Assembly: GCA_003212315.1 (NCBI GenBank)
Contig: QCQB01000002.1
Coordinates: 62,001 to 126,000, forward strand
Length of the DNA: 64,000 nucleotides
Direction of reading: 5' to 3'
From: SAR116 cluster bacterium AG-447-C21
Lineage (GTDB): Bacteria > Pseudomonadota > Alphaproteobacteria > Thalassobaculales > Thalassobaculaceae
The first letter of the stretch is position 1. Every line of letters begins with the position of its first letter. A program made the translations under genes and the position numbers. Under the pieces are notes generated by a model. The model was given only the letters and a program-made list of their open reading frames with translations, was not told where the DNA came from and ran no database searches. Shown here in pieces: positions 8,298 to 16,933 of the stretch.

Positions 8298-9227
8298 CTA
8301 AACATCAAGACATTGGCGATGAGTTACGTCCAAATACTCGAGAAGTTGTTTACGGTAAGGCGCTATATTTTTATACTGTTGCATATCAGTGCTCATATTT
8401 TTAACTGAGTGCGCGAGAGCCACTAGAGCTTCCGGCTGGCATACTAGTGCTGAAACTTTATCGACATAGGTCTTAATGTTAAAAAGAATCCACCCCGTGT
8501 GTGGTAATCGGCGAAGCGTTTGGCGTTCGCATCTTAAAAAAATGAGATCACCTGCATTTTTAGAATTGATACTTCTAGAGTAATCAGTGCTAGTTTTTCT
8601 GATGGGCTGATACAAATCCGGGTCATCTGTTAAAGACCAATTCACCCGCCAAACAGGCTTATTAATATCTAGTTTATCAAAGAACCTATCCACAGGTCTT
8701 GCCAATTTATTTTCGTAATCAGGAACTGGAGAGTGGATATCAACCATGCGCTTCCCGATTTTGTCGATGAGACGCCAACGAGATGGAAAGCAAAGAGATG
8801 CAGCTTCCAAAGTATATCCCGTATCTCCAGGCGCCATAAGACACAGGTCCTCTTGCACAAGTCTGCCCGCCAAGTCGAGGGGCATTTCTGTAAATTCTTT
8901 CCTAGAAAAGTTTCGTCTTATTCCATCGACAAAAATTTTATCCCCATCAATTCTCAAAAGCTCAGAGTGAAACCTATTCATATAGTCTATAATTAAATCT
9001 AAGACTTCCTGTTGAGCTAATTGACTTCCCTGAATACTCTGAAACACTTCGCTCTTTTGGTTGGCCAGTAACGCTTCTTTTTCCAATAGTTCTTTATAGA
9101 AATACTCATCGGGCTGAAGCCATTCATCTAAATCCAAGGCGACTATGCCCATAGACAGTCTAAATCTGCCTTTATCAAAAGGCATATATAAAGGGTTTTT
9201 GCGGCTTTTTAGTCTTTTAAAAGTCAT
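8298..9227 (-). CDS. Heme-dependent oxidative N-demethylase family protein (DUF3445)
   Basis: 309 residues. The central block LCFPSRWRLIDKIGKRMVD followed by HSPVP is the hallmark of DUF3445/HODM alpha subunits, as is the later RCERQTLRRLPHTGWILF stretch. Characterised members bind heme and demethylate dimethylamine-type substrates using oxygen. No flavin or ferredoxin reductase subunit lies next to it, so electrons must come from elsewhere. It is the last gene of a minus-strand run with a lipoprotein and an omega-transaminase. The family call is strong, the substrate inferred. Confidence 0.85.
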   Translation of the reverse strand: MTFKRLKSRKNPLYMPFDKGRFRLSMGIVALDLDEWLQPDEYFYKELLEKEALLANQKSEVFQSIQGSQLAQQEVLDLIIDYMNRFHSELLRIDGDKIFVDGIRRNFSRKEFTEMPLDLAGRLVQEDLCLMAPGDTGYTLEAASLCFPSRWRLIDKIGKRMVDIHSPVPDYENKLARPVDRFFDKLDINKPVWRVNWSLTDDPDLYQPIRKTSTDYSRSINSKNAGDLIFLRCERQTLRRLPHTGWILFNIKTYVDKVSALVCQPEALVALAHSVKNMSTDMQQYKNIAPYRKQLLEYLDVTHRQCLDV

Positions 9228-9274
9228 ATGAACTTTGTGCCAATATCCGTTGTCTGCACAAAAAGTTGGTTTAG

Positions 9275-9538
9275 TTAAGGGCGTAGGGCACCTGAACCCG
9301 ATGTAGTTCGTGGCGATGTTCCATCATAACCAATTAATCTATTAGCCTCTTGTCCTTTTAGCGGTTCAGTATAGCAATTAACCGTACCAATTGTTCTGTA
9401 GCAATAAAGGGACTCTGCTGCAACGGTTGCCGAAGACTTTTTACTCGCGCCTATCATATCTTTAATCTTGTCGCGGACTTGACTATCGCAAGCACTGAGA
9501 CAAACCATTAACGCTAACAAACAGGCGACTTTTTGCAT
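9275..9538 (-). CDS. Small lipoprotein, unknown function
   Basis: 87 residues. I start it at the ATG at 9538 because GGAGAAGG sits just upstream and the protein then begins with a lipoprotein signal peptide whose lipobox is LSAC. The mature part contains YCYRTIGTVNCYTEPL, two cysteines in a short conserved-looking motif, then a polar tail. I recall similar small alphaproteobacterial lipoproteins but no known function. It lies between the transaminase (64 nt upstream) and the N-demethylase gene (47 nt downstream), probably in one transcript. Confidence 0.7.
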   Translation of the reverse strand: MQKVACLLALMVCLSACDSQVRDKIKDMIGASKKSSATVAAESLYCYRTIGTVNCYTEPLKGQEANRLIGYDGTSPRTTSGSGALRP

Positions 9539-9602
9539 TTCCTTCTCCGGGTTCATCGAAACTTCACGAAAAGAAAGCTTCCTTAAACTAGGCAATCACT
9601 TC

Positions 9603-10931
9603 TCAGTGTACAGTCTTCAAAACTGCTCGCACGGTATCCGCTATAAATTCAACCTGCTTTTTTTCTATTATTAAGGGTGGAGAAAGGGCAATAGTATCGC
9701 CCGTGGTTCGGATTAAAAGCCCTGCATCAAAAGCCTTTTGAAAAGCATTCATCGCTCGAAATGTGGGCTTTCCAGGAATTGACTCGAGTTCAATCGCTCC
9801 CATCATTCCCAAATTACGCACATCAATTACATTATTGGCATCGCTAAGCGAATGCAAAGCAGACTCAAAATATGGAGCTAATTCTGCTGCGCGAGCAAAC
9901 AAGTCATCATTTCGATATACATCTAGCGTAGCTATTCCAGCAGCACACGCGAGCGGATGCCCGGAATATGTATACCCATGGAAAAACTCTATTGCATTCT
10001 CCGGAGCTGCCTTCATAAACGCATCATAAATGCCATCCCTAACAAATACGGCGCCCATAGGCACTGTAGCATTTGTTATGCCTTTGGCCGTAGTAAAGAG
10101 GTCTGGTTTCACATCAAAATATTCATTAGCAAAACTATCCCCAAGACGACCAAAGCCCGTAATTACTTCATCGAAAATAAGAAGGATGCCATGCTTCGTA
10201 CAAATTTCACGCAATCTTTTTAAATAACCCTTTGGAGGAATTAGAACGCCTGTAGAACCGGCAACCGGCTCTACGATAACAGCAGCGATAGTTGAGGCAT
10301 CATGTAAGGCAACTATTCTTTCCAGATCTTCCGCAAGATGAGTTCCCCAATCAGGCTGACCGCGCGTAAAAGCATTGTGCTCTAGATTATGCGTATGGCT
10401 CAAATGATCTATACCTGTAAGCATGTTGCCAAACATTTTTCGATTCGGTGATATTCCGCCGACTGATATACCTCCAAACCCAACACCATGGTAACCTCGC
10501 TCACGACCGATAAAGCGAGTACGAGATGCTTCCCCGATGGTCCGTTGATAGGCCAATGCCATTTTTAACGCGGTATCCACAGATTCTGATCCGGAATTGG
10601 TAAACATAACGTGGCTATATTCTTTTACCATTCCAGTGAGTTTAGATGCAAACTCGAAGGATAACGGGTGACCAATTTGAAATCCTGGAGCATAATCGAG
10701 CTTCTCTACTTGTTTACGAACAGCATCTATGATGGGTTGTCTTCGGTGGCCCGCGTTGACGCACCATAACCCAGAGGTACCATCTAAAACGCGTCGCCCA
10801 TCCGGAGTAATGTAATGCATACCCTCAGCTTCGCTAAAGAGTCTGGGCTGTTTCTTAAAACTCCGATTATCAGTAAATGGCATCCAAAGAGAATCTAAAT
10901 CATTTGGTATCGTAACATCTGAAATCGACAT
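9603..10931 (-). CDS. Class III aminotransferase (omega-amino acid:pyruvate type)
   Basis: 442 residues from the ATG at 10931, which has GGAG 7 nt upstream; a GTG at 10955 is less likely. The N-terminus LDSLWMPFTDNRSFK and GTSGLWCVNAGHRR match beta-alanine/omega-amino-acid:pyruvate aminotransferases. The PLP lysine is in TTAKGITNATVPMG and the preceding FDEVITGFGRLG carries the PLP-ring aspartate. It would move an amino group from a terminal amine donor such as beta-alanine or taurine to pyruvate or an oxo acid. Its place beside the N-demethylase gene suggests amine or amino-acid catabolism. Confidence 0.9.
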   Translation of the reverse strand: MSISDVTIPNDLDSLWMPFTDNRSFKKQPRLFSEAEGMHYITPDGRRVLDGTSGLWCVNAGHRRQPIIDAVRKQVEKLDYAPGFQIGHPLSFEFASKLTGMVKEYSHVMFTNSGSESVDTALKMALAYQRTIGEASRTRFIGRERGYHGVGFGGISVGGISPNRKMFGNMLTGIDHLSHTHNLEHNAFTRGQPDWGTHLAEDLERIVALHDASTIAAVIVEPVAGSTGVLIPPKGYLKRLREICTKHGILLIFDEVITGFGRLGDSFANEYFDVKPDLFTTAKGITNATVPMGAVFVRDGIYDAFMKAAPENAIEFFHGYTYSGHPLACAAGIATLDVYRNDDLFARAAELAPYFESALHSLSDANNVIDVRNLGMMGAIELESIPGKPTFRAMNAFQKAFDAGLLIRTTGDTIALSPPLIIEKKQVEFIADTVRAVLKTVH

Positions 10932-11021
10932 ATTTAGCTCCAAATAGGTTGTCACCCGTGTTTAAAACTAGGACTTTTATAAAATCAAACTATAGAACAG
11001 CAATAAATGGATTGCGACTCT

Positions 11022-12047
11022 TTAACTAGAAATCTCATCAAACAGATTCTGATATTTCGAAACCACAATACTTTTTGTAAAATTGGATATCACGATCGAG
11101 TTTCCTGATTTGGCCAATGCCTTGGAATTTTTGGGATCATTTAGAAGACCTTTAATCATAGATGCTAACGAGATCGGGTCATCTACAGGAGAAAGTAAAC
11201 CATTTTTACCGTGTTCAATAAGATAACGAGGCCCATCACTAGCCGCAGCAATAACCGGCTTACTCTGCGCCCACCCTTCGAGCACCACGTTTCCGAGAGG
11301 CTCGTGCCTAGACGGACATATCAACGCATCACAGGTGGCGATCAAACTTTTTGTGTCGCGTTGCCACCCAAGGAATTTCACTCGCTCACTAACGCCCATT
11401 TCTTCTGCCAACGATGTAAGACTCGATAATTCTTCTCCATCACCGGCTAACCATAAAAAAGTGTCTTTGAGTTCTACCATCGCTTTAATCAGTACATCAA
11501 ACGCTTTATTCTTGTGTAAACGCCCCAATGAAATGATTAGAGGAACTCCATTTGGAGTATTAAAAATAGCTCTATCAATCGGTGTCCCTTTCTCATGATC
11601 AACGAAATTTGGAATATAATGGCACTTATCAACGGGCCAGTTACTTCGCTTCAAATACTCAACTATTTTGGGAGTATTACCAATGAGATGATCGCAATTT
11701 TTATAATACTTTAAGTTATAATAACCCCCAAGTCGGGCGGCATGAACAAACGGCCCCTTATAAATTTTGCTTGTTGCTCTGTTCATCCAAGACAGCACGA
11801 TATCCGGTTTATAGGAATTTATCGCCCGTTTTATTTTCCATTGCGTTAAAAAATCAACGCGGCCACCAAACCTAAGTTCTAAAGGATAGATACCAGAATG
11901 TTTCAATAATTGGGCCCGTTCTTTGTCCTTCCGCATCACGATGATTTGCTGTTGTCCAGCTTCTTCTAAACCAATAGCTAACCGCGTGAAGAAAAGTTCC
12001 GCCCCCCCATGTGAAGCCCCACCTATTGCCTGTAATAATTTCACCAT
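11022..12047 (-). CDS. Glycosyltransferase family 4 protein
   Basis: 341 residues with a GT-B layout. The N-terminal Gly-rich loop AIGGASHGGAELFF binds the acceptor side, and the C-terminal domain holds the EX7E motif in RHEPLGNVVLEGW, used for the nucleotide-sugar donor. It probably adds a sugar to lipopolysaccharide or another surface glycan. Two family 9 glycosyltransferases follow on the same stretch, giving a small surface-glycan group. It diverges from the next gene across about 110 nt. Sugar and acceptor are unknown. Confidence 0.9.
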   Translation of the reverse strand: MVKLLQAIGGASHGGAELFFTRLAIGLEEAGQQQIIVMRKDKERAQLLKHSGIYPLELRFGGRVDFLTQWKIKRAINSYKPDIVLSWMNRATSKIYKGPFVHAARLGGYYNLKYYKNCDHLIGNTPKIVEYLKRSNWPVDKCHYIPNFVDHEKGTPIDRAIFNTPNGVPLIISLGRLHKNKAFDVLIKAMVELKDTFLWLAGDGEELSSLTSLAEEMGVSERVKFLGWQRDTKSLIATCDALICPSRHEPLGNVVLEGWAQSKPVIAAASDGPRYLIEHGKNGLLSPVDDPISLASMIKGLLNDPKNSKALAKSGNSIVISNFTKSIVVSKYQNLFDEISS

Positions 12048-12157
12048 TTATTCTCGTATTCAGTCGGTTTGATTCTAGATCATCAGAAACATATAAATTT
12101 ATCCTAGTTTACTGCACTAAAATCAAATTGAATCAGAGATTTTTTGGAGCCAAGTGT

Positions 12158-13165
12158 TTGACAAGCCAAACAGCAAAGAAATCAAAGGTGCTTGTAGTGC
12201 AGCCACTTCCGGGAATAGGAGATATCATCTGGCATCTTCCCCATCTCAAAGCAATCGCCGCAAATACGGCATCTGATCAAGTTACTCTTTTGACCAAAGA
12301 CCGTTCCCTAGCACATGAACTTTTGTTGGGAACAAAGTATATCAAAGAGGTACTTTATCTATCTAAAGTTAGTGAAAATGGCCAAGGGATTTTGGGTGGC
12401 TTTCGGTTGGGTAAATTTTTAAAACCCTATAAATTCGATCAAATTTGGATACTTCACGGCTCTCCTCGATATGGCATCGCCGCTCTTCGAGCCGGGATAA
12501 AGGATAGAATTGGTTATGGAATAGGATGGCAAGACGCATTTTTAACGTCCCCATATACAATGACCAGACAAGACATGGGACTTGGTGCAATAAAGAAAGC
12601 AAGTCGTTGCCTGGAACTTAACGGGATTACAATCAATGAAAAAAAGCCCCAGCTAACACTTACAACTGGCGCCTTAAACGCTGCTAAAACGCTTCTCAAA
12701 AACAATTACAATAATACTGTTGGCCTCGCTATCGGCTCCAGCGAACCCTCTAAACAATGGGGAGCTCAAAACTTTATTCATTTGATTGATTCTATTCGCA
12801 CAAAATATCAGTCACAAATAGTTCTCATTGGAGGCCCTGATGATTCAGCAATAGCTAGATCAATTACCGAAAATTTCGAGTCCCCCGACTGGATTATCCA
12901 GGCTATTGGATTGCCTATTTTAGAAGCATCAGCCGTATCATCTCTATGTAATATCTGCATTGGAAACGATACAGGGATTTTAAATATAGCAGCTGCCACT
13001 GGTACTTTTTCAATCGGATTGTATATCGCGTCCGCTCCTCAAAATGATGATCCACTAATCAAACCGATAATCACTGCGGAGTTACCTACTCGTTCAACCC
13101 AAAATATTAAGGAGCGAACCAATAAGATGATTATGGATTCAATATCAACTGTTTCTGGTTTCTAA
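12158..13165 (+). CDS. Glycosyltransferase family 9 protein
   Basis: 335 residues if it starts at the TTG at 12158, which has GGAG about 9 nt upstream and places the glycine-rich VLVVQPLPGIGDIIWHL near the N-terminus as in the family. The longer open frame would overlap the divergent gene and carries no domain. Family 9 signature features are present: GSSEPSKQW and CIGNDTGILNIAAATG. Family 9 includes heptosyltransferases of the lipopolysaccharide core. The 3' end overlaps the convergent family 9 gene by 21 nt. Confidence 0.82.
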   Translation: MTSQTAKKSKVLVVQPLPGIGDIIWHLPHLKAIAANTASDQVTLLTKDRSLAHELLLGTKYIKEVLYLSKVSENGQGILGGFRLGKFLKPYKFDQIWILHGSPRYGIAALRAGIKDRIGYGIGWQDAFLTSPYTMTRQDMGLGAIKKASRCLELNGITINEKKPQLTLTTGALNAAKTLLKNNYNNTVGLAIGSSEPSKQWGAQNFIHLIDSIRTKYQSQIVLIGGPDDSAIARSITENFESPDWIIQAIGLPILEASAVSSLCNICIGNDTGILNIAAATGTFSIGLYIASAPQNDDPLIKPIITAELPTRSTQNIKERTNKMIMDSISTVSGF

Positions 13166-14104
13166 TAACTTTATTGTAGCATTAAAAACTTTTTCCACCG
13201 ATAATCCGCCCATTAGTGAATTAGTTGGATCAGGTTTAAAGTCGGGCTTTAATGACAATTCATGGAAAGTTTCATCGGACCTTACAAAACCGCAATGATC
13301 TCCCCAGGGACTATAATTTTCATCGCGTGTAGGGCCAAACAAACCCAAGGTTGGTGTTCCAGTCGCCGCACAGAGATGCATTAAACCACTATCATTGCCA
13401 ACATAAACAGAGGCTCTTTTAAAAATAGCAGCAACATCTAAAAATGGAATCGGCCCGACCAAGTCTATCTTCTGAGTAGGTTTTATCGCCTCCAAAACCG
13501 GTTTTGCCATATCTTCTTCGCCCGGCCCACCAACTACGGCTATCCTCGTATTAACGAAGAAGGAGCACTCTGAGGTTAGCCGATTAATCAATTCGATAAA
13601 CTTATCTGTTGGCCAGATTTTTGCTCCCCAATTTGCTGTTGGACCAACTACTAGTAATGGCCGGGGATCATCCAAACCAAGAATAGAGTCTGCGAATTTT
13701 TCATTTGCTTCATTTATCCAAATAAACGGATCGGCTGGCTTTGTTAATTTAAGAGTATGGCGCATATCCTCTAGCCGATGAACTCGCTTGTCAAAGCGCT
13801 TGTAGACATATCGCCTGGGCGTTAACAAACACCAAGCTATAGCAGAACCTCGCATATCGACTACCATATACCATTGCCGTCTAATAGTAATTCCCAGAAG
13901 TTTTCTCCAATGCGCTAACATAGGCCCCTTGCGCATTGAGATAACCCTATCTAGTCGAGGAACGTTATCAAAGAGTCGCTGTGCCGCTGGTCCACATGCT
14001 ATCGTAAATTTGGCAGTGGGATATTTATCGATCAGGTGCTTTAGAAGACCGGTTGTTAGAACAGCATCTCCAATTCGGCTGGATGTTATAAATAAAATTC
14101 TCAT
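13145..14104 (-). CDS. Glycosyltransferase family 9 (heptosyltransferase-like)
   Basis: 319 residues from the ATG at 14104, giving MRILFITSSRIGDAVLTTG, the normal family 9 N-terminus; the upstream extension is discarded. The C-terminal donor site reads YVGNDSGLMHLCAATGTPTLG, then FGPTRDENYSPWG, closer to WaaF/WaaC heptosyltransferases than the convergent paralogue. It likely builds lipopolysaccharide core from ADP-heptose or a similar sugar. Its stop overlaps the end of the opposite family 9 gene by 21 nt. Confidence 0.88.
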   Translation of the reverse strand: MRILFITSSRIGDAVLTTGLLKHLIDKYPTAKFTIACGPAAQRLFDNVPRLDRVISMRKGPMLAHWRKLLGITIRRQWYMVVDMRGSAIAWCLLTPRRYVYKRFDKRVHRLEDMRHTLKLTKPADPFIWINEANEKFADSILGLDDPRPLLVVGPTANWGAKIWPTDKFIELINRLTSECSFFVNTRIAVVGGPGEEDMAKPVLEAIKPTQKIDLVGPIPFLDVAAIFKRASVYVGNDSGLMHLCAATGTPTLGLFGPTRDENYSPWGDHCGFVRSDETFHELSLKPDFKPDPTNSLMGGLSVEKVFNATIKLLETRNS

Positions 14105-14239
14105 ATCATGATCACTATAAAGAGACGCAACTATCAATAAAATACCTTATAATAAAATTAATACGTCTAAGACAGTGATATGAACTAGATGACGAGAATG
14201 TTAGACTATTCTAGTAAACCAACGTAAATTGAGGACGAG

Positions 14240-14578
14240 ATGACTGACGAAAACGAGACTTTGATGATAGAAAGTTCGACACTCGCCGATTGGATATCTG
14301 CGGGTGATGTTTGCCTTTACGATGTCCGTGAAGAACATGAGTTCGCTAAGGCACGAATACCTGGATCTATCTTGCTACCAATTTCCATTTTCGATCCTAA
14401 GCATGTCGCTTTAACAACAAAAAAGAAGTTGATGTTTCATTGTAGAAGTGGTGTTCGATGCGGTCAGGCAGCAAAAATTATGCGCTCTTTTGGATATGAA
14501 GGTTCCATTTATAGGTTGACGGGAGGTATTTTGGCGTGGGCAGAAAGTGGCGGCAAAATAGAGCCCGGGGACAATTGA
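14240..14578 (+). CDS. Rhodanese-like domain protein
   Basis: 112 residues, a single rhodanese domain. The active-site loop is C68-R-S-G-V-R with another cysteine at 74. YDVREEHEFAKARIPGSI is the usual N-terminal family block and LTGGILAWAESGG the C-terminal one. Such proteins carry sulfane sulfur as a persulfide. It precedes the TauE-type exporter by about 130 nt and may belong to the sulfur region that continues through soeABC. A GAGGACGAG run just before the ATG serves as ribosome site. Confidence 0.9.
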   Translation: MTDENETLMIESSTLADWISAGDVCLYDVREEHEFAKARIPGSILLPISIFDPKHVALTTKKKLMFHCRSGVRCGQAAKIMRSFGYEGSIYRLTGGILAWAESGGKIEPGDN

Positions 14579-14705
14579 TTCTATATTGTGGATATCAAAT
14601 GGTAGCACTTTTCCCCAAAACTCGCTATGAAGATTTAATTTATTAAGAAATACAAGCGTATACGATAATTTTGTTGTTTACAGGCGCCAAGTAGGGAAAC
14701 TCAAA

Positions 14706-15626
14706 ATGCACATCTATCTGCCGATAGCGGAGATGTCAGTAAACATATTTCTAATTCTCGCGATGGGCGGAGGAATTGGTTTTCTATCTGGATTATTTGG
14801 CGTGGGAGGTGGCTTTTTGATGACGCCCCTTCTTATTTTTATAGGAGTTCCTGCGCCAGTGGCAGTCGGCACGGAAGCTAATCAAATTGTAGCAAGTTCT
14901 GTCTCTGGTGTTTTGGCACACTGGCGAAGAGGTAATGTTGATTTTAAAATGGGTAGCATTTTACTAGTAGGTGGTTTTTTTGGGTCCTCTGCAGGTGTTG
15001 TGCTCTTCAAATATTTGCAATTTATAGGGCAGATCGACCTCGTAATAAAACTAAGTTTTATTATTTTTCTAGGAATTATTGGGAGTTTAATGTTCTGGGA
15101 AAGTATCCGAACTATAATTAGGTCACACAATCCCGCCAGCCGAAGAAGAAAGCTTCATCAACATAATTGGTTACATGGGCTACCCTTAAAGGTTCGTTTC
15201 CGCAAATCAAAGTTATATATTAGTGCTATTCTACCCTTCGCAATTGGGGCCGTGGTTGGTGTCCTATCGGCGATAATGGGAGTGGGCGGTGGCTTTATAA
15301 TGGTCCCTGCTATGATTTATCTGTTGGGAATGCCTACCTCGGTAGTAATTGGAACATCACTCTTTCAAATAATTTTTGTGACGGCAAATGTTACGTTTCT
15401 TCAAGCTCTAACTGTGCAAACCGTCGATATATTATTAGCTATACTATTACTGACCGGTGCGGTGGTTGGCGCACAATTTGGCAGTAAATATAGTGTTAGA
15501 ATGAAGGGAGAACAGTTAAGAGCTTTGCTTGCTATTATGGTTTTGGGAGTGTGTATAAAAATTATAGTAGACCTCGTAACGAAGCCGACCGATTTGTACT
15601 CGATCACTCCTCTTTTGGCCGGGTGA
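14706..15626 (+). CDS. TauE/SafE (TSUP) family sulfite/sulfonate exporter-like membrane protein
   Basis: 306 residues, with about eight hydrophobic segments in two halves, each opening with the family glycine motif (FGVGGGFLMTPLL near residue 32 and MGVGGGFIMVP near 196). A basic cytoplasmic loop (RRRKLHQHNW) separates them. Family members move sulfite, sulfoacetate or other organosulfur anions. It is followed 10 nt later by the TIGR02186 gene and then a Usp gene, probably one operon. soeABC lies 2.7 kb downstream, so sulfite export is a reasonable guess. Confidence 0.88.
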   Translation: MHIYLPIAEMSVNIFLILAMGGGIGFLSGLFGVGGGFLMTPLLIFIGVPAPVAVGTEANQIVASSVSGVLAHWRRGNVDFKMGSILLVGGFFGSSAGVVLFKYLQFIGQIDLVIKLSFIIFLGIIGSLMFWESIRTIIRSHNPASRRRKLHQHNWLHGLPLKVRFRKSKLYISAILPFAIGAVVGVLSAIMGVGGGFIMVPAMIYLLGMPTSVVIGTSLFQIIFVTANVTFLQALTVQTVDILLAILLLTGAVVGAQFGSKYSVRMKGEQLRALLAIMVLGVCIKIIVDLVTKPTDLYSITPLLAG

Positions 15627-15636
15627 GTCAACAAAA

Positions 15637-16395
15637 ATGAAAAACCATTTCCTTTTCGTATTTTCCTTGGCGGCTCTCTTAATGGTACCAAACCTAGCTT
15701 CAGCCTCAGATAATAAAATGACTGCAGAGGTCTCCACTGATTTAGTTCAGATTAATACTGGTTTTGATGGGATGAACTTACTTCTTTTTGGCACAACAAA
15801 TGGAGCAAACAATATAATTATAGTGATTAAAGGACCACTCGAAACTAATATCATTAGAAAAAAGACTAGAGTTGCCAGCATATGGGTAAACACTGAAAAG
15901 GTCGTTATTGAGAATGTTCCAACCTTTTACGCAATAGCATCAACTCGTCCATTAAACCAAATAACGACACAAAGTATTTTGAAGAAATATGGAATTGGTA
16001 CAAACAATTTCCCCACTAATATCTTAAAGCAGACCAATGCGAAAACGATGGATGTTTCTGATGAGTATAAGAATGCTCTAGTTCGCCTTAAAAATAAACT
16101 TGGTCTATATATTGATAATCCAATTAAGATCAAATTAATCGAGGGACAACTATTTAGAGCGAATATTAAATTTCCAGCAAATGTGAGTACTGGCAATTAT
16201 ACGGCGCAGATCTACTCCTTTAAAAACGGTTTGTTATTAGATGTTATTAATAAACCTATTTTAGTTGAGAAAATTGGTATAGGGGCAGATGTCTTCAGAT
16301 TGGCTCACTCACATTCGGCACTATATGGAATCATTGCGATTTTAATAGCTGTAGCTTCGGGTTGGATTGCCGCAGCAATTTTCCGCAAGGTCTAA
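15637..16395 (+). CDS. TIGR02186 (Alph_Pro_TM) family membrane-anchored protein
   Basis: 252 residues. An N-terminal signal peptide (about 1-23, ending ASAS) and a single C-terminal membrane helix (about 227-248) frame a beta-rich periplasmic domain. The block FDGMNLLLFGTT near residue 45 and RLAHSHSALYGI just before the membrane helix identify the alphaproteobacterial TIGR02186 family. Function is not known. The gene sits between a TauE-type exporter and a Usp gene, 10 and 15 nt away, so it may be a partner of the exporter. Confidence 0.82.
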   Translation: MKNHFLFVFSLAALLMVPNLASASDNKMTAEVSTDLVQINTGFDGMNLLLFGTTNGANNIIIVIKGPLETNIIRKKTRVASIWVNTEKVVIENVPTFYAIASTRPLNQITTQSILKKYGIGTNNFPTNILKQTNAKTMDVSDEYKNALVRLKNKLGLYIDNPIKIKLIEGQLFRANIKFPANVSTGNYTAQIYSFKNGLLLDVINKPILVEKIGIGADVFRLAHSHSALYGIIAILIAVASGWIAAAIFRKV

Positions 16396-16410
16396 AGGAG
16401 TAAGTGTTTT

Positions 16411-16914
16411 ATGACAGATGTAATTAAAAAAGTTTACGACACTGATATTGATGAGCACCGTGTTTTCTTAGTCGTCGTTGACGACTCGGAGGAAATGCGG
16501 ATAGCACTTCGGTTTGCCTGTATGCGGGCGAAAAACACAGGTGGACGCGTTGCTTTATTTCGCGATATTGAACCTGCAGGTTTTCATCATTGGGCTGGAA
16601 TTAGTGAGTTAATGCAGGATGAGGCGAGGGACGCAGCAGAAGAACGTTTGAATGAATTAGCAGAGGAGGTTGTTGAATTATCTGGTTTGATCCCAGCGAT
16701 TTACGTCCGTGCAGGTCCTATAGAGGAGGAATTGATTGCATTAATAGATGAGGAACCAACCATATCGATACTTGTCTTAGCAGCAAGCCCCAGCAATGAA
16801 GGACCCGGACCGCTTGTAAGCCATTTAGTTGGAAAAGGAACAAATGCCATTCGTATTCCAATAACCATAGTTCCGGGAAATTTAACGGCTGACCAAATCG
16901 ACAAGCTAGCTTAG
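16411..16914 (+). CDS. Universal stress protein family
   Basis: 167 residues of the alpha/beta UspA fold, starting with RVFLVVVDDSEEMRIALRFA and ending LVGKGTNAIRIPITIVPG. The ATP-binding G-2x-G-9x-G(S/T) pattern is not clean, so nucleotide binding is uncertain. A strong ribosome site (AAGGAG) lies 15 nt after the TIGR02186 stop. Members of this family are frequently encoded with membrane transporters. It converges with a dehydrogenase gene only 19 nt away. Confidence 0.88.
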   Translation: MTDVIKKVYDTDIDEHRVFLVVVDDSEEMRIALRFACMRAKNTGGRVALFRDIEPAGFHHWAGISELMQDEARDAAEERLNELAEEVVELSGLIPAIYVRAGPIEEELIALIDEEPTISILVLAASPSNEGPGPLVSHLVGKGTNAIRIPITIVPGNLTADQIDKLA

Positions 16915-16933
16915 TAACCAAGTTAATATAAAA

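Noticed and set aside
8281-8319. Nested hairpin TCGCCAA...TTGGCGA at the end of the N-demethylase gene
   Set aside because: Much of the right arm is coding sequence of the last codons, and there is no T run on either strand; chance is likely.
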